Positions 10,784-22,433 of a DNA stretch of 64,000 nucleotides are shown here, piece after piece. The notes under the pieces are model-generated. The model saw only the letters and a program-made list of their open reading frames with translations. It did no database searches and was not told the DNA's origin. Within the stretch, counting starts at the first letter, position 1, and the number at the start of each line of letters is the position of its first letter. Source of the stretch: Torymus aiolomorphi. Taxonomy: Eukaryota > Arthropoda > Insecta > Hymenoptera > Torymidae. The translations under genes were made by a program, and so were the position numbers. Location: NCBI GenBank assembly GCA_036365515.1, contig CM070876.1, positions 134,681,394-134,745,393 on the forward strand, in the 5' to 3' direction.

Positions 10784-12364
10784 ATGGCAGACCAAGGTGA
10801 TGTAAAACCAATACCATTACGTTGGGATCCAAAAGAAAAAAAATTTATAGAAGTTCACACCATTGAACAAGCTCAAATTTTAGACGATTTAAATAAACAG
10901 TTGTTAGAACATGACCACGAGGACAATAATTATATGAACAATTTAATAGATGAATACAATAATCATTTAAACCAAAATAAAACAGAATTTCCAGTATTAT
11001 GGGATCCAGAAAAAAAATATGTAGACGTGTATACATTGGAAGAAGAAAATCGACTGTCCGAATTAAATACAAAAATAGAACAAAATATAAAAGAAACAAA
11101 TAAGTTGTAACGGGGTGCAGTTAGGGAGAGTGTATTAATCCCTCTTAGGGGTTCGCGGGGTAATATACGGGGGTATTCTACGCCCGGGCAACTCACCGTT
11201 GTAGAATTACCAGTAGTCCGGCAGAAGCGCCTCGGCACAGGTTCCGAACATGCGAGCCCGGCTTCTATTGTAGAAAGCCTAGGCCGCTTTCTCCTAGAAC
11301 CGGCGCTCCGCTCTGCCGCTGCCAACTGCTGCCCGTGAACTACCGGCTGCTCGCTATGACCTAGCGTTACCAGCGCAGCCGGTCTTTCCCGCGTACAACG
11401 CCGCTCGGTCTGACCTCTCGAGCGGCTATTGAGATACTTACACCCTGCTACCTTGTCTCCTCCAGGAGACGATGACCTCTAGGAGGCAATGCCTGGGACT
11501 AGCTACGGCAACTGAAAAGGGTAGAGGGCGGTATTCGGGAAATCATGCATAGGTTAAGGCGCGCTCAATAAGTACTCGTGACTCGACTATTTAAGATAAA
11601 AACGAACGATGTATTTGAATATAATAATCGCGCTAAGGGGCGCGAAACCCGGACAAGATGATAACATAAAACGCGACAGGCCGAGACTTGGCGGGACGCC
11701 ACCCGCTCGCTACGCGCGCACGCGGACACGACTCCACGGAACATTAATACGCGACAATACCCGCGACGGGGGGGATCGCCCACACGCCCGTCGCGGACGC
11801 ACGCAGGTCCCACGATCAACCTACTCAGCTTACCCGTGGCTGGCCAGCCATCGCAGCACTTGCTCTCTCTCTTTCTCGGACTCGCTGCAGTTCGGGACGG
11901 GGATGGAGCAACTGTCACTGTCCCCGGCCTCGTGACGTTAGGGACCCTCGGTCTCTCTTTCTCTCTGCCTCTATCGCCCACTCCTCATCAGTGGCGGTAC
12001 TGTGGCGGTCACGGTTGCAGCGGTGGAGGCGCGTCGCACTCACACTATCCTCCACATGATGTGCGGCGGTGACGGGCGACTACTTTCGCGTGTCACGGCG
12101 GTCGACAACATGGCCGCGGCGTCCATCTCATCACGGCGCGGCTGCTTCGCCTTCTTCTTCGTCTGCCTTGTTCGAGCGCCGCGGCGCGCGCTACCGATCA
12201 CGATACGAGCAATCGCGCGCTATTCGAATCTCGCGACGCAGTATACACGATTCTCGCGACTTATATCGGCGCCCGTTACAAAGTATAATGAATATTTAGA
12301 GGAGTCACTGAAAGAATATTATTTAAATTATATAAAAAATCTAATTGAAAGTCTTAGTAGATAA
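10784..12364 (+). pseudogene. Unrecognised Helitron accessory ORF with two WDP repeats, split by a solo LTR
   Basis: Starts at ATG 10784, 86 bp after the helicase stop. Its coding parts are 10784-11105 and 12285-12364; the solo LTR between them inserted after the first base of a codon, and removal with one AAGT copy restores one frame of about 134 codons ending at TAA 12362-12364. The protein is acidic/lysine-rich and has an internal duplication: PLRWDPKEKKFIEVHT (about residues 10-25) and PVLWDPEKKYVDVYT (about 67-81), each followed by a Leu-rich, probably helical, stretch (LDDLNKQL and LSELNTKI). I know no family with this pattern. A small DNA- or protein-binding accessory factor of the Helitron is one guess. 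Apart from the LTR insertion it has no stop. Confidence 0.6.
11106..12280. repeat. Solo LTR
   Basis: 1,175-bp GC-rich block beginning TGTAACGGG and ending CCCGTTACA (perfect 9-bp inverted ends), flanked by AAGT at 11102-11105 and 12281-12284. There is no internal retroelement sequence, so it is the product of LTR-LTR recombination or a lone LTR. Its sequence differs from the Gypsy-1 LTR, but the TG...TTACA ends and 4-bp duplication fit Ty3/Gypsy. Confidence 0.85.
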
Positions 12365-12791
12365 TTGGTCTGCTTTCAGCTACATTCAAAATTGGTCTAC
12401 TTTTATTGACATATATATGTCAGTATTCAGACCTCCAAAACAGATTAGCTTTCAACAACCTTTAAAATTAATATATTTTCAATGATTTACAAACTGATCT
12501 TTTGCTTAACCTTCAAAATCGATCTACTTTTAGAATTAAACAACGGTTTCGATTTAAGTTTCGGTCTGCTTTCAGCGACCTTCATAATTAATATTTTTAG
12601 CGTCATACTTTGAGCGACCTTTGAAATCAATATGAAGTTCAAAAGCTTTGAATGACTTTCAAGTTTAAAATTTATGTTATTTAAATAACTATAAAAATGT
12701 TTAAAAATATAACATATGTTTATTTAATAGAATAAAAGTAATACTTGAAAATTATGCAGTTTTTTAACAGAGGAATAGGCCTTTTTTTACT
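12365..12791. repeat. AT-rich Helitron tail with degenerate tandem repeat
   Basis: No gene. From about 12368 to 12665 there is a degenerate repeated unit of roughly 50-60 bp built on GGTCTGCTTTCAGCxACxTTCAAAATT, which recurs at least five times with heavy drift. It ends at the Copia-1 target duplication. Confidence 0.5.
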
Positions 12792-12796
12792 AACTT

Positions 12797-13126
12797 TGTT
12801 GGAATATGTGAATGTTTCAACATGCAGCGTGCTGTACGCGAGGATAGGTACAATGGTATGCGCGTCTGCCAAGCGACGGCGGACGAAACACAAACATGAG
12901 TGTCTCCCCACTCCAGTAAGTCTGTATGAGAGTTGCGTGAGACGCGAGAGCAGTGTAGCGCACTTAGAATGTTTTTTACTCTCTCGCTGTTCAACTGCGA
13001 TGCAAGTCGGACGTGCCGACTGGCATTTTTGCCACCTCAATAAACTCTATATTTATCTCTCTCTATTAAATAATGGTTTCTTAATTTACCACAAACCTCA
13101 ACACTATTAATTATCTAACCTCAACA
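12797..13126 (+). repeat. Copia-1 5' LTR
   Basis: 330 bp, TGTTGGAATATG...ACCTCAACA, with an AATAAA signal at 13039-13044. Open frames across it on both strands are not genes. Confidence 0.93.
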
Positions 13127-13144
13127 TGGTAGTAGAGCGTGGTT
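13127..13144 (+). other. Copia-1 primer-binding site
   Basis: TGGTAGTAGAGCGTGGTT directly after the 5' LTR. It differs in few positions from the complement of the initiator tRNA-Met 3' end (TGGTAGCAGAG...), and the equivalent Copia-2 site has TGGTAGCAGAG exactly. Confidence 0.7.
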
Positions 13145-13642
13145 GGTAAGTAAAAAAGAAAAAAGATTCTAACTCAATACAAGCCTCGGCGAGTATTGGG
13201 GTAGCCTTGCCGTAGCAAGAAAAAAGCACATGGCTCGTGAAAAATTAACTGTGAAAAATATTGAAGGAAAAGTGCAAAAGTAAGAAAAATACAAGTGTGA
13301 ATAAATACTAGAATATGTCTATAAGTGATAGAAGAAAGAATTTTGAAAAATTTATGAATAATTCAAGCCGATGCGAGCAGATTAGATTTCTTGTGTGAAG
13401 CACGCTACACGGTGCAAGGATAGAGCACGTGGCAGAATTTGAGGTTATACATGTGGTAAATAGACACTAAAGGAAAAGTAAAAACCAAAGAAGAAGGAAT
13501 ACGAGATAACTTTGAAGATGAAAGCGAAGAAATAATTGAGGAAAAGATTGCTGAAAAACGTTTTGTGAAAATAGTGCAGAAAGTAATTACGCTAAATAAA
13601 GTAATAAAAGTGTACGAAGATATTAAATTAAAAGAAGTCGAG

Positions 13643-14844
13643 ATGGCTAAGCAAGCAAAAATCGAAGATATAGTAATTCTTATTTTTGATGGTGCAAATT
13701 ATACAAGTTGGAAATTTCGCTTAATGACTCTATTAGAATATAAAGAGTGCAAAGAGCAAGCCGAAAGAGAACGGGCTGAGACAGATAAAACAGATGAATG
13801 GAAGAAAAAGGATTTAAAAGCAAGAAATATATTAATTAGCACTATTTCAGATAAGCAATTAGAATATGTTTGTGAGTGCAAATCTGCTTATGAAATGATT
13901 GCGAATTTGGATAAATTATATGTGACGAAATCCACGTCATTAAAAATAATATGCCGAGGAAAAATTGAAGATATTAAATTAAAGAATTATGAAAATGTTG
14001 AAGAATTCTTCGTAGAATTTGAGAAAGCGGTGAACGAATTTAAAGCAGCCGGAGGAAAGATAGATGAAACTGAGAAAATGCGATACTTAAAGCATTACCA
14101 GCAAATTACAGTTATATTGGTGACTTTATCGACGTCATTCCAGAAAGAGAAAGGACAGTAGATTACGTAAAATCAAAAATCAAAGAAAAGAATTTAGTTA
14201 AAAATAATTCAGAAAAGAAAAGTAATGCAAGCACGTTGTCAACAAAGACAAACGAACAGTGCTTTACTTGCGGCAAAGTCGGACATTATCAAAAGGATTA
14301 TTGGAAAGGCCAACAAGGCGGCAGAGGCAGAGGTGCCCAATCATCGAGAGGACAACGTGGAAACCAACGAGGCTACAATCGAGGCAGAGGATGCGGACGC
14401 AGTTCAAATCAAAACAAGTCAACGGACGAGCAGCAGGGTTCATCATCCGAGACGTGGTCAACACAAGTTTGCGGCCCAGAAGTAAAGGACATAACAGGTT
14501 ATAGCGTAAATAGAGAATGCGAAGGTAACGAAATAAATTGGTTATTGGACAGTTGTTCCACAGACCATATTATTAAAAGCGATAAATATTTTGAGAAGTA
14601 TATAGTTTTAAAAGATCCGGTAAATGTAAAATTACCAGACGGTAAAATGTTAAAAGCGACGAAAATCGGTAATATAAAAGTTAAAGTTAGAAATTATTAT
14701 AATGAAAAACAAATTGATTTGAGTAATGTATATTATGTAGAAGGAATTAAGCAAAATTTGTTAAGCTTTTCCAGAATAACTAAAAATGCTACAATAACTG
14801 CACGGACAGTAATGCTAAAATTTACAATAAATCGGGAGAATTAG
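13643..14844 (+). pseudogene. Copia-1 gag and protease (frameshifted)
   Basis: Start chosen at ATG 13643 (MAKQAKIED), matching the start of the Copia-2 relative. The UBN2-type gag region reads IFDGANYTSWKFRLMTLLEY and DIKLKNYENVEEFFVEFE. A frameshift near 14090 separates it from the zinc knuckle, which reads CFTCGKVGHYQKDY: the fourth ligand Cys is replaced by Tyr. An RG-rich linker follows. The protease active site reads LLDSCSTDH, where Copia-2 has LLDSGCTDH, so the catalytic Gly is lost. Another frameshift near 14790-14820 follows before the integrase frame. Confidence 0.9.
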
Positions 14845-17598
14845 TAGCTATTGCAAATAAAATTGATGATTTGTATTCTTTGAAAAGTTATGCATTAACG
14901 AATAAAAATGAAGATAAATATGTAAATTCAGTAAGATTATCAGATAAAGAAAAATGGCATAGAGCACTTGGCCATGTAAATTTTAATTATTTGAATAAAA
15001 TAGTAAATAATAAATTAGTTGAAAGTTTACCAGATAAATTGGAAAAAATAGATATGAAATGTGCAAACTGCATACAAAGTAAAATGGCAAATATACCGTT
15101 TGACAATAATCGAACAAAAACGAAAGAAATCCTAGAGTTAATACACACTGATTTAAATGGTCCACATAGTACTACTGGCTATGGTGGAGAAAAATATTTT
15201 CTTACATTTATTGATGATTATAGTAAATATACTAGAATTTTTTGCATTAAGAATAAGTAAGAGACTGCAAGTTGTTTTATTGAATTCGTAAATTTAGTAG
15301 AAAATAAATTCAATAAGAGAATTAAAAAGGTGCAATGTGATAACGGTAGAGAATATCTAAATCGCGAAATTTTCGATTTTGTAAAATCAAAAAGAATAGA
15401 ATTATTGACATGTCCACCCTACGTTCACGAATTAAATGGAGTAGCGGAGAGATATAATAGATCAGCAATGGATATAGGTAGATGCTTAATGAGGGAAGCA
15501 AAAATTCATAGAAGATATTGGCCGGAAATAATGAAAACGGTAGCTTATTTAAAAAATCGAACAATTGCAAACACGTCAGAGAATAAAACTCCTTATGAAA
15601 TATTTTTCGAGATAAAGCCAAATGTTAAGAATTTAAAAATTTACGGAAGTAGAGTCTTCGTAAGAGTTCCGGAAGCTCTAAGGAAAAGTAAGTGGGATAA
15701 TAAGGTACAACTAGGTGTATTAGTAGGATACGTTGAAAACGGTTATAAAGTCTTAGTTAATAATAAAGTAATTACTGCAAGGCATGTTGATGTAATAGAA
15801 GATAGTATAAAGTTAATCTGTTTAGAAAACGAAAATAGTGATTCTGAAATTAACGTAGAATTAAATGAAACGAACAACAGCGGTTCTGAATATCCTTCTC
15901 ACTCTACTGCGACCTTCGGGGAAAGTAGAGGAGAGCAAACTGAATTAATCGATGCGAATAATGTAAACGATAACGAATCTGATAACGAATACAACGAAAA
16001 TAGAGATAGACTAACAACACCGTAAAAATCTCAAAGAAAGAAAAGTCCAGTAAATAGATACGGAAATCCAGTTACTCATTTTATTTATGTAAATTATATT
16101 GATGCAAATGTACCAAATACATTCGAGGAGGCGATAAACTCCAGCGAATATAAACAATGGCAAATAGTAATGGATTCCGAAATAAACAGTTTAAAGAAAA
16201 ATCACACATGGCAAAAAGGCCAAAAGATAGAAAGGTCATTGATGTTAAATGGGTTTATAAAAAGAAAAACAACGATACTTATAAAGCGAGATTAGTTGTA
16301 AGAGGATTCCAACAAAAAGAATATGTTGAAAATGTTTATTCACCTGTAGGTAAAATGCAAACGTTGAAAATTTTATTGTCTTACAGTTGTAAAAATAATT
16401 TGTCTATAGAACAAATGGATGTTGAAACGGCATTGTTAAATGGCAATGTAAAATCAGAAGTGTACATTAATGAACCAAAAGGTTATGAAACTGGAGACAA
16501 TAAAGTTTGCAAATTACAAAAGGCTCTGTATGGTCTCAGAGAAAGTCCTAGAGTATGGTATGATTGTTTCAACAAATTTTGTAAGAAGTAACTACGAATA
16601 CTGTCTATATGTAAATAATACAAGCAAAGATTCAATATATATACTAGTTTTTGTAGATGATCTCTTGATTTGTTGCAAAGACAAACATAAAATAAAGAAA
16701 GTAAAAGCAAGTTTAATGGAAAGATTTATAATGAAAGATTTGGACAAAATTAACCAATATATTGGCATCGATATTGAATATAGTGAAGACAGAGGTAAAA
16801 TGACTTTAAGTCAAACGAAATATATCGAATCTTTGGCTATAAAATACAACCTTGAAAATGCAAAATTATACGATACTCCAATGGAGAGTAATCTAAAATT
16901 AGAACAAGCAAATGAAATAGATGAAAGAATAAAATACAGAAATTTAATCGGCGAATTATTATATATCAGTACAGGCACAAGGCCAGATATAACATATAGC
17001 GTTAATTATTTAAGTCGTTACCAAAGTTGTTATGACCAAAGTCACTTTAAATATGCATTGAGAATTTTGAAATACTTATTTAAGACTAAAGATTTAAAGC
17101 TAACGTACTATGATAATGTTAACAGCGAAGTATTAGATTGTATGGTAGATTCTGACTATGCAGGAGATAATGTAGATAGAAAATCTACAACAGGTTTTGT
17201 AATTAGATTATATGGAAATTTAATTTTTTGGAAAACGCATAAACAAAGTACAGTAACAAAATGTTCTACTTTTGCAGAATATACTGCTATGTCCGAAGCA
17301 GCGACAGAAATCTTGTTCATTAAAAATTTATTATGCGAATCATTTAACGTAAAATTTGATAAACCAATTAAAATGTATAAAGATAACTCAGGCGCAATTG
17401 CAATCGCAAAATTTGGCAATTTTACAAAAAAACTCAAAGCACATTGAAGTGCAGTATCACTACGTTAATGAAAACTACGAAAATGGAATAATTGATGTTG
17501 TAAAAATAGACTCAGAATTTAATCTAGCTGATATGTTAACAAAGAGTTTAGATAAGACGAAGTTTTTGAAAAATAGAAAAGCATTGAGAGTGATTTGA
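14845..17598 (+). pseudogene. Copia-1 integrase-RT-RNase H (frameshifted)
   Basis: Integrase HHCC zinc finger (HRALGHVN near 14959, CANC near 15061), catalytic D in IHTDLNG, D in CDNGREY and E in GVAERYNR are all visible. An in-frame TAA sits at 15258-15260 inside the core and another TAA at 16023-16025 in the linker. RT starts around 16225 after a frameshift (VIDVKWVYKKKN), with QMDVETALLNG, LYGLRESPRVWY and the catalytic FVDDLLIC. There is a deletion/frameshift near 16585 between the latter two. RNase H has DCMVDSDYAGD, YTAMSEAATE and DNSGAIAI; one extra A near 17430 shifts the frame before the final segment ending at TGA 17598. Confidence 0.92.
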
Positions 17599-17696
17599 AA
17601 TAAAAGAGATCTATTAACGATGTGATACTTAAAATTACTGTATGAATGAATGAAAAAATGAACATTTAATTATAATGTTGAAAATTCAAGGAGGCG

Positions 17697-18026
17697 TGTT
17701 GGAATATGTGAATGTTACAACATGCAGCGCGCTGTACGCGAGGATAGGTACAATGGTATGCGCGTCTGCCAAGCGACGGCGGACGAAACGCACACATGAG
17801 TGTCTTCCCACTCCAGTATGTCTGTATGAGAGTTGCGTGAGACGCGAGAGCAGTGTAGCGCACTTAGAATGTTTCTTACTCTCTCGCTGTTCAACTGCGA
17901 TGTAAGTCAGACGTGCCGACTGGCATTTTTGCCACCTCAATAAACTCTATATTTATCTCTCTCTATTAAATAATGGTTTCTTAATTTACCACAAACCTCA
18001 ACACTATTAATTATCCAACCTCAACA
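17697..18026 (+). repeat. Copia-1 3' LTR
   Basis: 330 bp partner of 12797-13126 with AATAAA at 17939-17944. Confidence 0.93.
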
Positions 18027-18031
18027 AACTT

Positions 18032-18743
<712 letters not shown>

Positions 18744-19047
18744 CACACCCTGCGTTTAATTGTAAGAATATTTTTACGCGGAAGAAAAAATAAAACAGTA
18801 GAATCAACCAAATAGTCAATCAACGATATATCTCATTTAATAATGAAAATGAAAATACATAGATAAATGAAGAAGATTGTTTTAACTATATACGATTTCA
18901 TAAATAGACTGGCCTTAGGAAATAATGAAACTACCAAATAAATTTTTTCTGCAATTGATATAATCAAAAGGTATACTCTAGTCGAAATATAACCACAAAC
19001 TAGCTATTCTTCAGAGGTACTAGAGCAAACATATATTTAACGCGACT
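18744..19047. other. AT-rich sequence without recognisable feature
   Basis: No ORF or repeat that I can identify. Confidence 0.5.
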
Positions 19048-19310
19048 CACTCACACACGTACAGTCGCATACGCCGTGCTCTAGCTAGCATTGAGGCGGA
19101 CGCACACATGCATGTTTCGCTCACACCGATTTGGCCTATCGGAGTTCACTCACACACGTACAGTCGAATACGCCGTGCTCTAGCTAGCATTGGCACGGTC
19201 GCACACACGCGTGCTCCGCTCACACCGATTTTGCCTATCGGGGTTCACGCACACACGCGCACACCATGCTCTAACAATGGCACGAGTACATACCCGACTG
19301 TCACACTGGA
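19048..19310. repeat. 99-bp tandem repeat, about 2.6 copies
   Basis: Units begin at 19048, 19147 and 19246 with CACTCACACACGTACAG-like starts and share ACGCCGTGCTCTAGCTAGCATTG and CTCACACCGATT-TGCCTATCGG. The third copy is partial. No coding role is evident. 19311-19671 downstream is AT-rich and featureless. Confidence 0.85.
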
Positions 19311-19671
19311 AGTATATTTCAAGCGACATTATTTATTACACTATGATAGATAATAAAATAATTAATAAATGTAAAGGAGGGATATGAAACATTGATACAA
19401 TCACAACTCATATCCTCCCTAAAAAGAAAAACCATGTAATTAACATATTTTTAATAATTAATATTCTATCTCGTCTTGTGTAATGAAAAAGGAATAAATT
19501 TTTATCGCGGAAATTAATTCTTTAAGTTCTTACAAGTCAGAAAACATTCATATATAATTCGTATTAATAAAGGAAAGCATTAGCTATATTTTATTTTTTA
19601 ATGCGTTTTACTCAAAACTTATATTTTCGAGGTTTTAAAACTTTCACAGCGTCTCAATATTTTTTTCTTAA

Positions 19672-20021
19672 TGTTTTGTGCTGTAGTAAGGATGGATCGT
19701 GGAGTGGGCTAGTTCTTTTAATAAGAATACTTTTCGTGTGGAGAATAAATGCATTTATTGAAGTAGACTACGTCGTGCCTCCGATGGCGTACAAAGTTGC
19801 TGCTCTCTCTCTGGCCGTCGCGTGTGAACTGGATCGCCTGTCGGCGCGCCGTAGAGTCGGCGGCGTGCCTTGGTAGTTGGAAGGGAGCGGTAGAGGCGTG
19901 ACTATAGCTCGCGTTCCCGAAAGGGAACCTAAGCGCTCAAGTTCCTTTCGCAGGGAACTTCACATTCCCGAAAGGGAACTTGAGCTCTCGCTTATGGCAC
20001 TCGTACGTCGAATTACGAACA
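19672..20021 (-). repeat. BEL 3' LTR
   Basis: 350 bp. It contains a perfect 16-bp palindrome AATAAATGCATTTATT (19744-19759), which provides a poly(A) signal on either strand, and inverted TTCCCGAAAGGGAA blocks around 19914-19980. Confidence 0.92.
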
Positions 20022-20033
20022 TTCCACCCACCT
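20022..20033 (-). other. BEL polypurine tract
   Basis: On the minus strand this reads GGTGGGTGGAA-like purines abutting the 3' LTR. Confidence 0.55.
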
Positions 20034-20047
20034 TCGTCGAATGGAGC

Positions 20048-21295
20048 TCATACTAGAGGGTGGAGACGTACGACCTTGGCGATGGAGCGACGAAGAGTAG
20101 TTGTGGCCGTGCGTATATCGACCACGCAAGTGATGCCACCACTCCCTGGATGGACAATGGTAACTCGAGCGAGCGGCCACTTGGCGGGTGAAGTGAGCTC
20201 ACTTCTTAAGAGTACGAGGTCGCCTACTGCTACTGAGTGTTGATGTTGCCTCCACTTCTGGCGTGATTGAAGAGCAGTCAAGTACTCGGATGACCAACTT
20301 GACCAGAAATGCTGAGTGAGCTGGCTGATCAGAAGCCAGCGCTTTCTGGCTGGGACGTTGACGTAGTTGACATTTTCCTCTGGTACTAAAAATAATGAGC
20401 GTTGTATCAGAAAGTGGGAAGGGGACAAAAATTCAAGGTCAGAAGGCTCACCGGTGAGGGCCGTTAATGGTCTGGAGTTAAGACAGGCTTCAATGCGGCA
20501 AATAAGTGGAGCAAGTTCTGAGAAAGTGAGAACTTGATCTCCAATGACTCGACGCATGTGATGTTTTGCGGATTTCACTGCGGCCTCCCAAATGCCACCA
20601 AAGTGTGGTGCACTGGGGGGATTGAAAATCCATGAAGTTCCTTCTTGAGCGAGTGACCTACCGATTTGTGAAGAAAATGAAGAGGATGCTACGAGCATCT
20701 GTTTTAATTGAGCATCTGCCCCTACGAATTGTGTACCTTGGTCAGAGTACAGTTTTTTGCAATGACCTCTACGAGCGGTAAATCGATGGAAAGCAGCGAT
20801 GAACGCTTCACTGGAGTAGTCCTCGACTACCTCGATGTGTACGGCTCTGGTGGCCATACAAATGAAGATGGCTATGTAACCTTTCATGGTGCCTTTTCCT
20901 CTAGTTTTAGTAAGACGAAGCTGAATGGGGCCGGCATAATCGACGCCTGAGTGCTCGAATGGCGGAGAGGGACACACTCGAGCCTTTGGCAGCTCACCCA
21001 TTAATTGAGTTGGCACTCGAGCGGCATGGCGTGAGCATGCGAGGCAAGTTCTCATGACTTTCTTGACTTCAGATCGTCCTTTAATTATCCAATACTGACG
21101 TCTGAGTGCGGCAAGTGTCAATTGAACACTACCATGAAGAGTACGCTGATGAACATCCTGAATTATCAACGTAGTGAAATGACACTTCATCATGGGGTTT
21201 AATGATGAAAGTGTACTTTTCGTTGAAAGTTGACCAGTTCTAGCTAATTGTTGGAGCTCAGACTTGAAATAAACTATCTGAATTAAGAAGATCAA
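20048..21295 (-). pseudogene. BEL integrase with DUF5641 tail (open segment of pol)
   Basis: A 415-codon open segment. Zinc-finger portion is TLHGSVQLTLAALRRQYWI and CLACSRH. The DDE core is intact: SGVDYAGPI, LYSDQGTQFVGA and HFGGIWEAAVKSAK. The C-terminal DUF5641-type region has FWSSWSSEYLTALQSRQKW, VGDLVLLRSE and WPLARV. It ends at TAG/TAA just before the PPT. This is the best-preserved part of the element. It is disconnected from upstream pol by frame changes around 21300-21370. Confidence 0.92.
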
Positions 21296-21367
21296 ACAAA
21301 GTTTGCTGTTTGCAATCTCACTAGCGCTGATCTCCTTTGAACTCGGGGAGTCGTGGCATAGTAGGGA

Positions 21368-22433
21368 TTAACAAGCAGAGAAAAAACTAAAGCCTGAATT
21401 TGAAGACGTCGTACGCACTACTTTGGAGCAGATTCGATTAATGAATCTAAAGCAGTACGAAACCATACGTAACAACTTATCTAACGATGAGTACTGATTG
21501 ATAAGACTCCAAATTTCTGGAGTATTCTCAACAGAATTTGAAGTACTTTTACTAGCGACTAGAGTGTGACTAGGTTGAAGATTCAGACTATTTACAGTAA
21601 AATTGAGCTCGTCATGAGACCTTGACCAGGGTTCATAGCTATCAGAGAGCCATGCGGGATCTTTCCAGCATAAGCTATGCGAAGCTAGTTTGGAGAGCTC
21701 AATACCTCGTGATATGACATCAGCAGGGTTGTCCGCTGATCGCACAGGATACCAATATGCGTCAGGTAATAGAGTGTGAATTTCCGAACACCTATTAGCT
21801 ACGAACACTCCCCATCTAGATGGGTGATCCTTTAGCCAGAAGAGCATATCCGCTGAGTGACCATAGATGAATACTTTCAACCTTAGTTGGGAATGACTCG
21901 ATGAAAGAGTGAGTCAGTCTAACGAGTAGCAACGCAGCACAAAGCTCTAAGCGAGGTATACTTAGCGTCTTCAGTGGAGCTACTCGCGTTTTGGCCACGA
22001 AGTGTGACTAGAATATTTTGGCTTTGAATTAAGCGCAGATAGATTACTGCACCATATGCAAACTTGGAGGCATCGGCAAATCCGTGAACTTCAGCTAGTT
22101 CACAATGAGATGTGTATCCACTCCAGCGAGGGATTTGGTTCTCAGAAACAGAAGGAAGATCATTCAACCAATTTTGCCATCGAACAGAAATTTCATGAGG
22201 TAGCTCCTCATCCCAACCAACCTTGAGAATCCACAGCGACTGCATAATCGCTGCATAATAATTTTTGCAGTGATCACAACAGGAGCTAACCATCCCATAG
22301 TATCGAAGATACGAGCAATTCGTGAAAGAACTAAACGCTTGGTAAATGGCAGGTGAAGAGGAGTATCCTCCATATGAAAACTAAAATAGTCCGTGTTAGG
22401 TTGCCAATCTATGCCTAAAGTTGGTACAGATGT
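21368..22433 (-). pseudogene. BEL RT connection/RNase H region (frameshifted)
   Basis: Reads in three frames: RIARIFDTMGWLAPVVITAKI (22373-22164), then EVHGFADASKFAYGAVIYLR (22293-21919) carrying the RNase H catalytic Asp, then RVAPLKTLSIPRLELCAALLL (21998-21816) and VRSADNPADVISRG (within 21880-21368). Frame changes lie near 22230, 21960 and 21860. An in-frame TAA at 22434-22436 separates it from the RT ORF. Confidence 0.85.

Larger units (their letters stand above)
12797..18026 (+). mobile_element. Ty1/Copia LTR retrotransposon (Copia-1), full length
   Basis: 5,230 bp: 330-bp LTRs (12797-13126 and 17697-18026), PBS at 13127, gag, then PR-IN-RT-RNase H in the Copia order, polypurine tract AAGGAGGCG at 17688-17696. 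Target duplication AACTT at 12792-12796 and 18027-18031. LTRs start TGTTGG and end CTCAACA and are nearly identical. The coding region has many frameshifts. Confidence 0.94.

Noticed and set aside
12745..13110. ORFs in 12720-13110 and 17666-17940
   Set aside because: They lie in the Copia-1 LTR copies.
20708..20950. Plus-strand ORFs within 20000-25400
   Set aside because: Antisense shadows of the BEL pol and gag frames.
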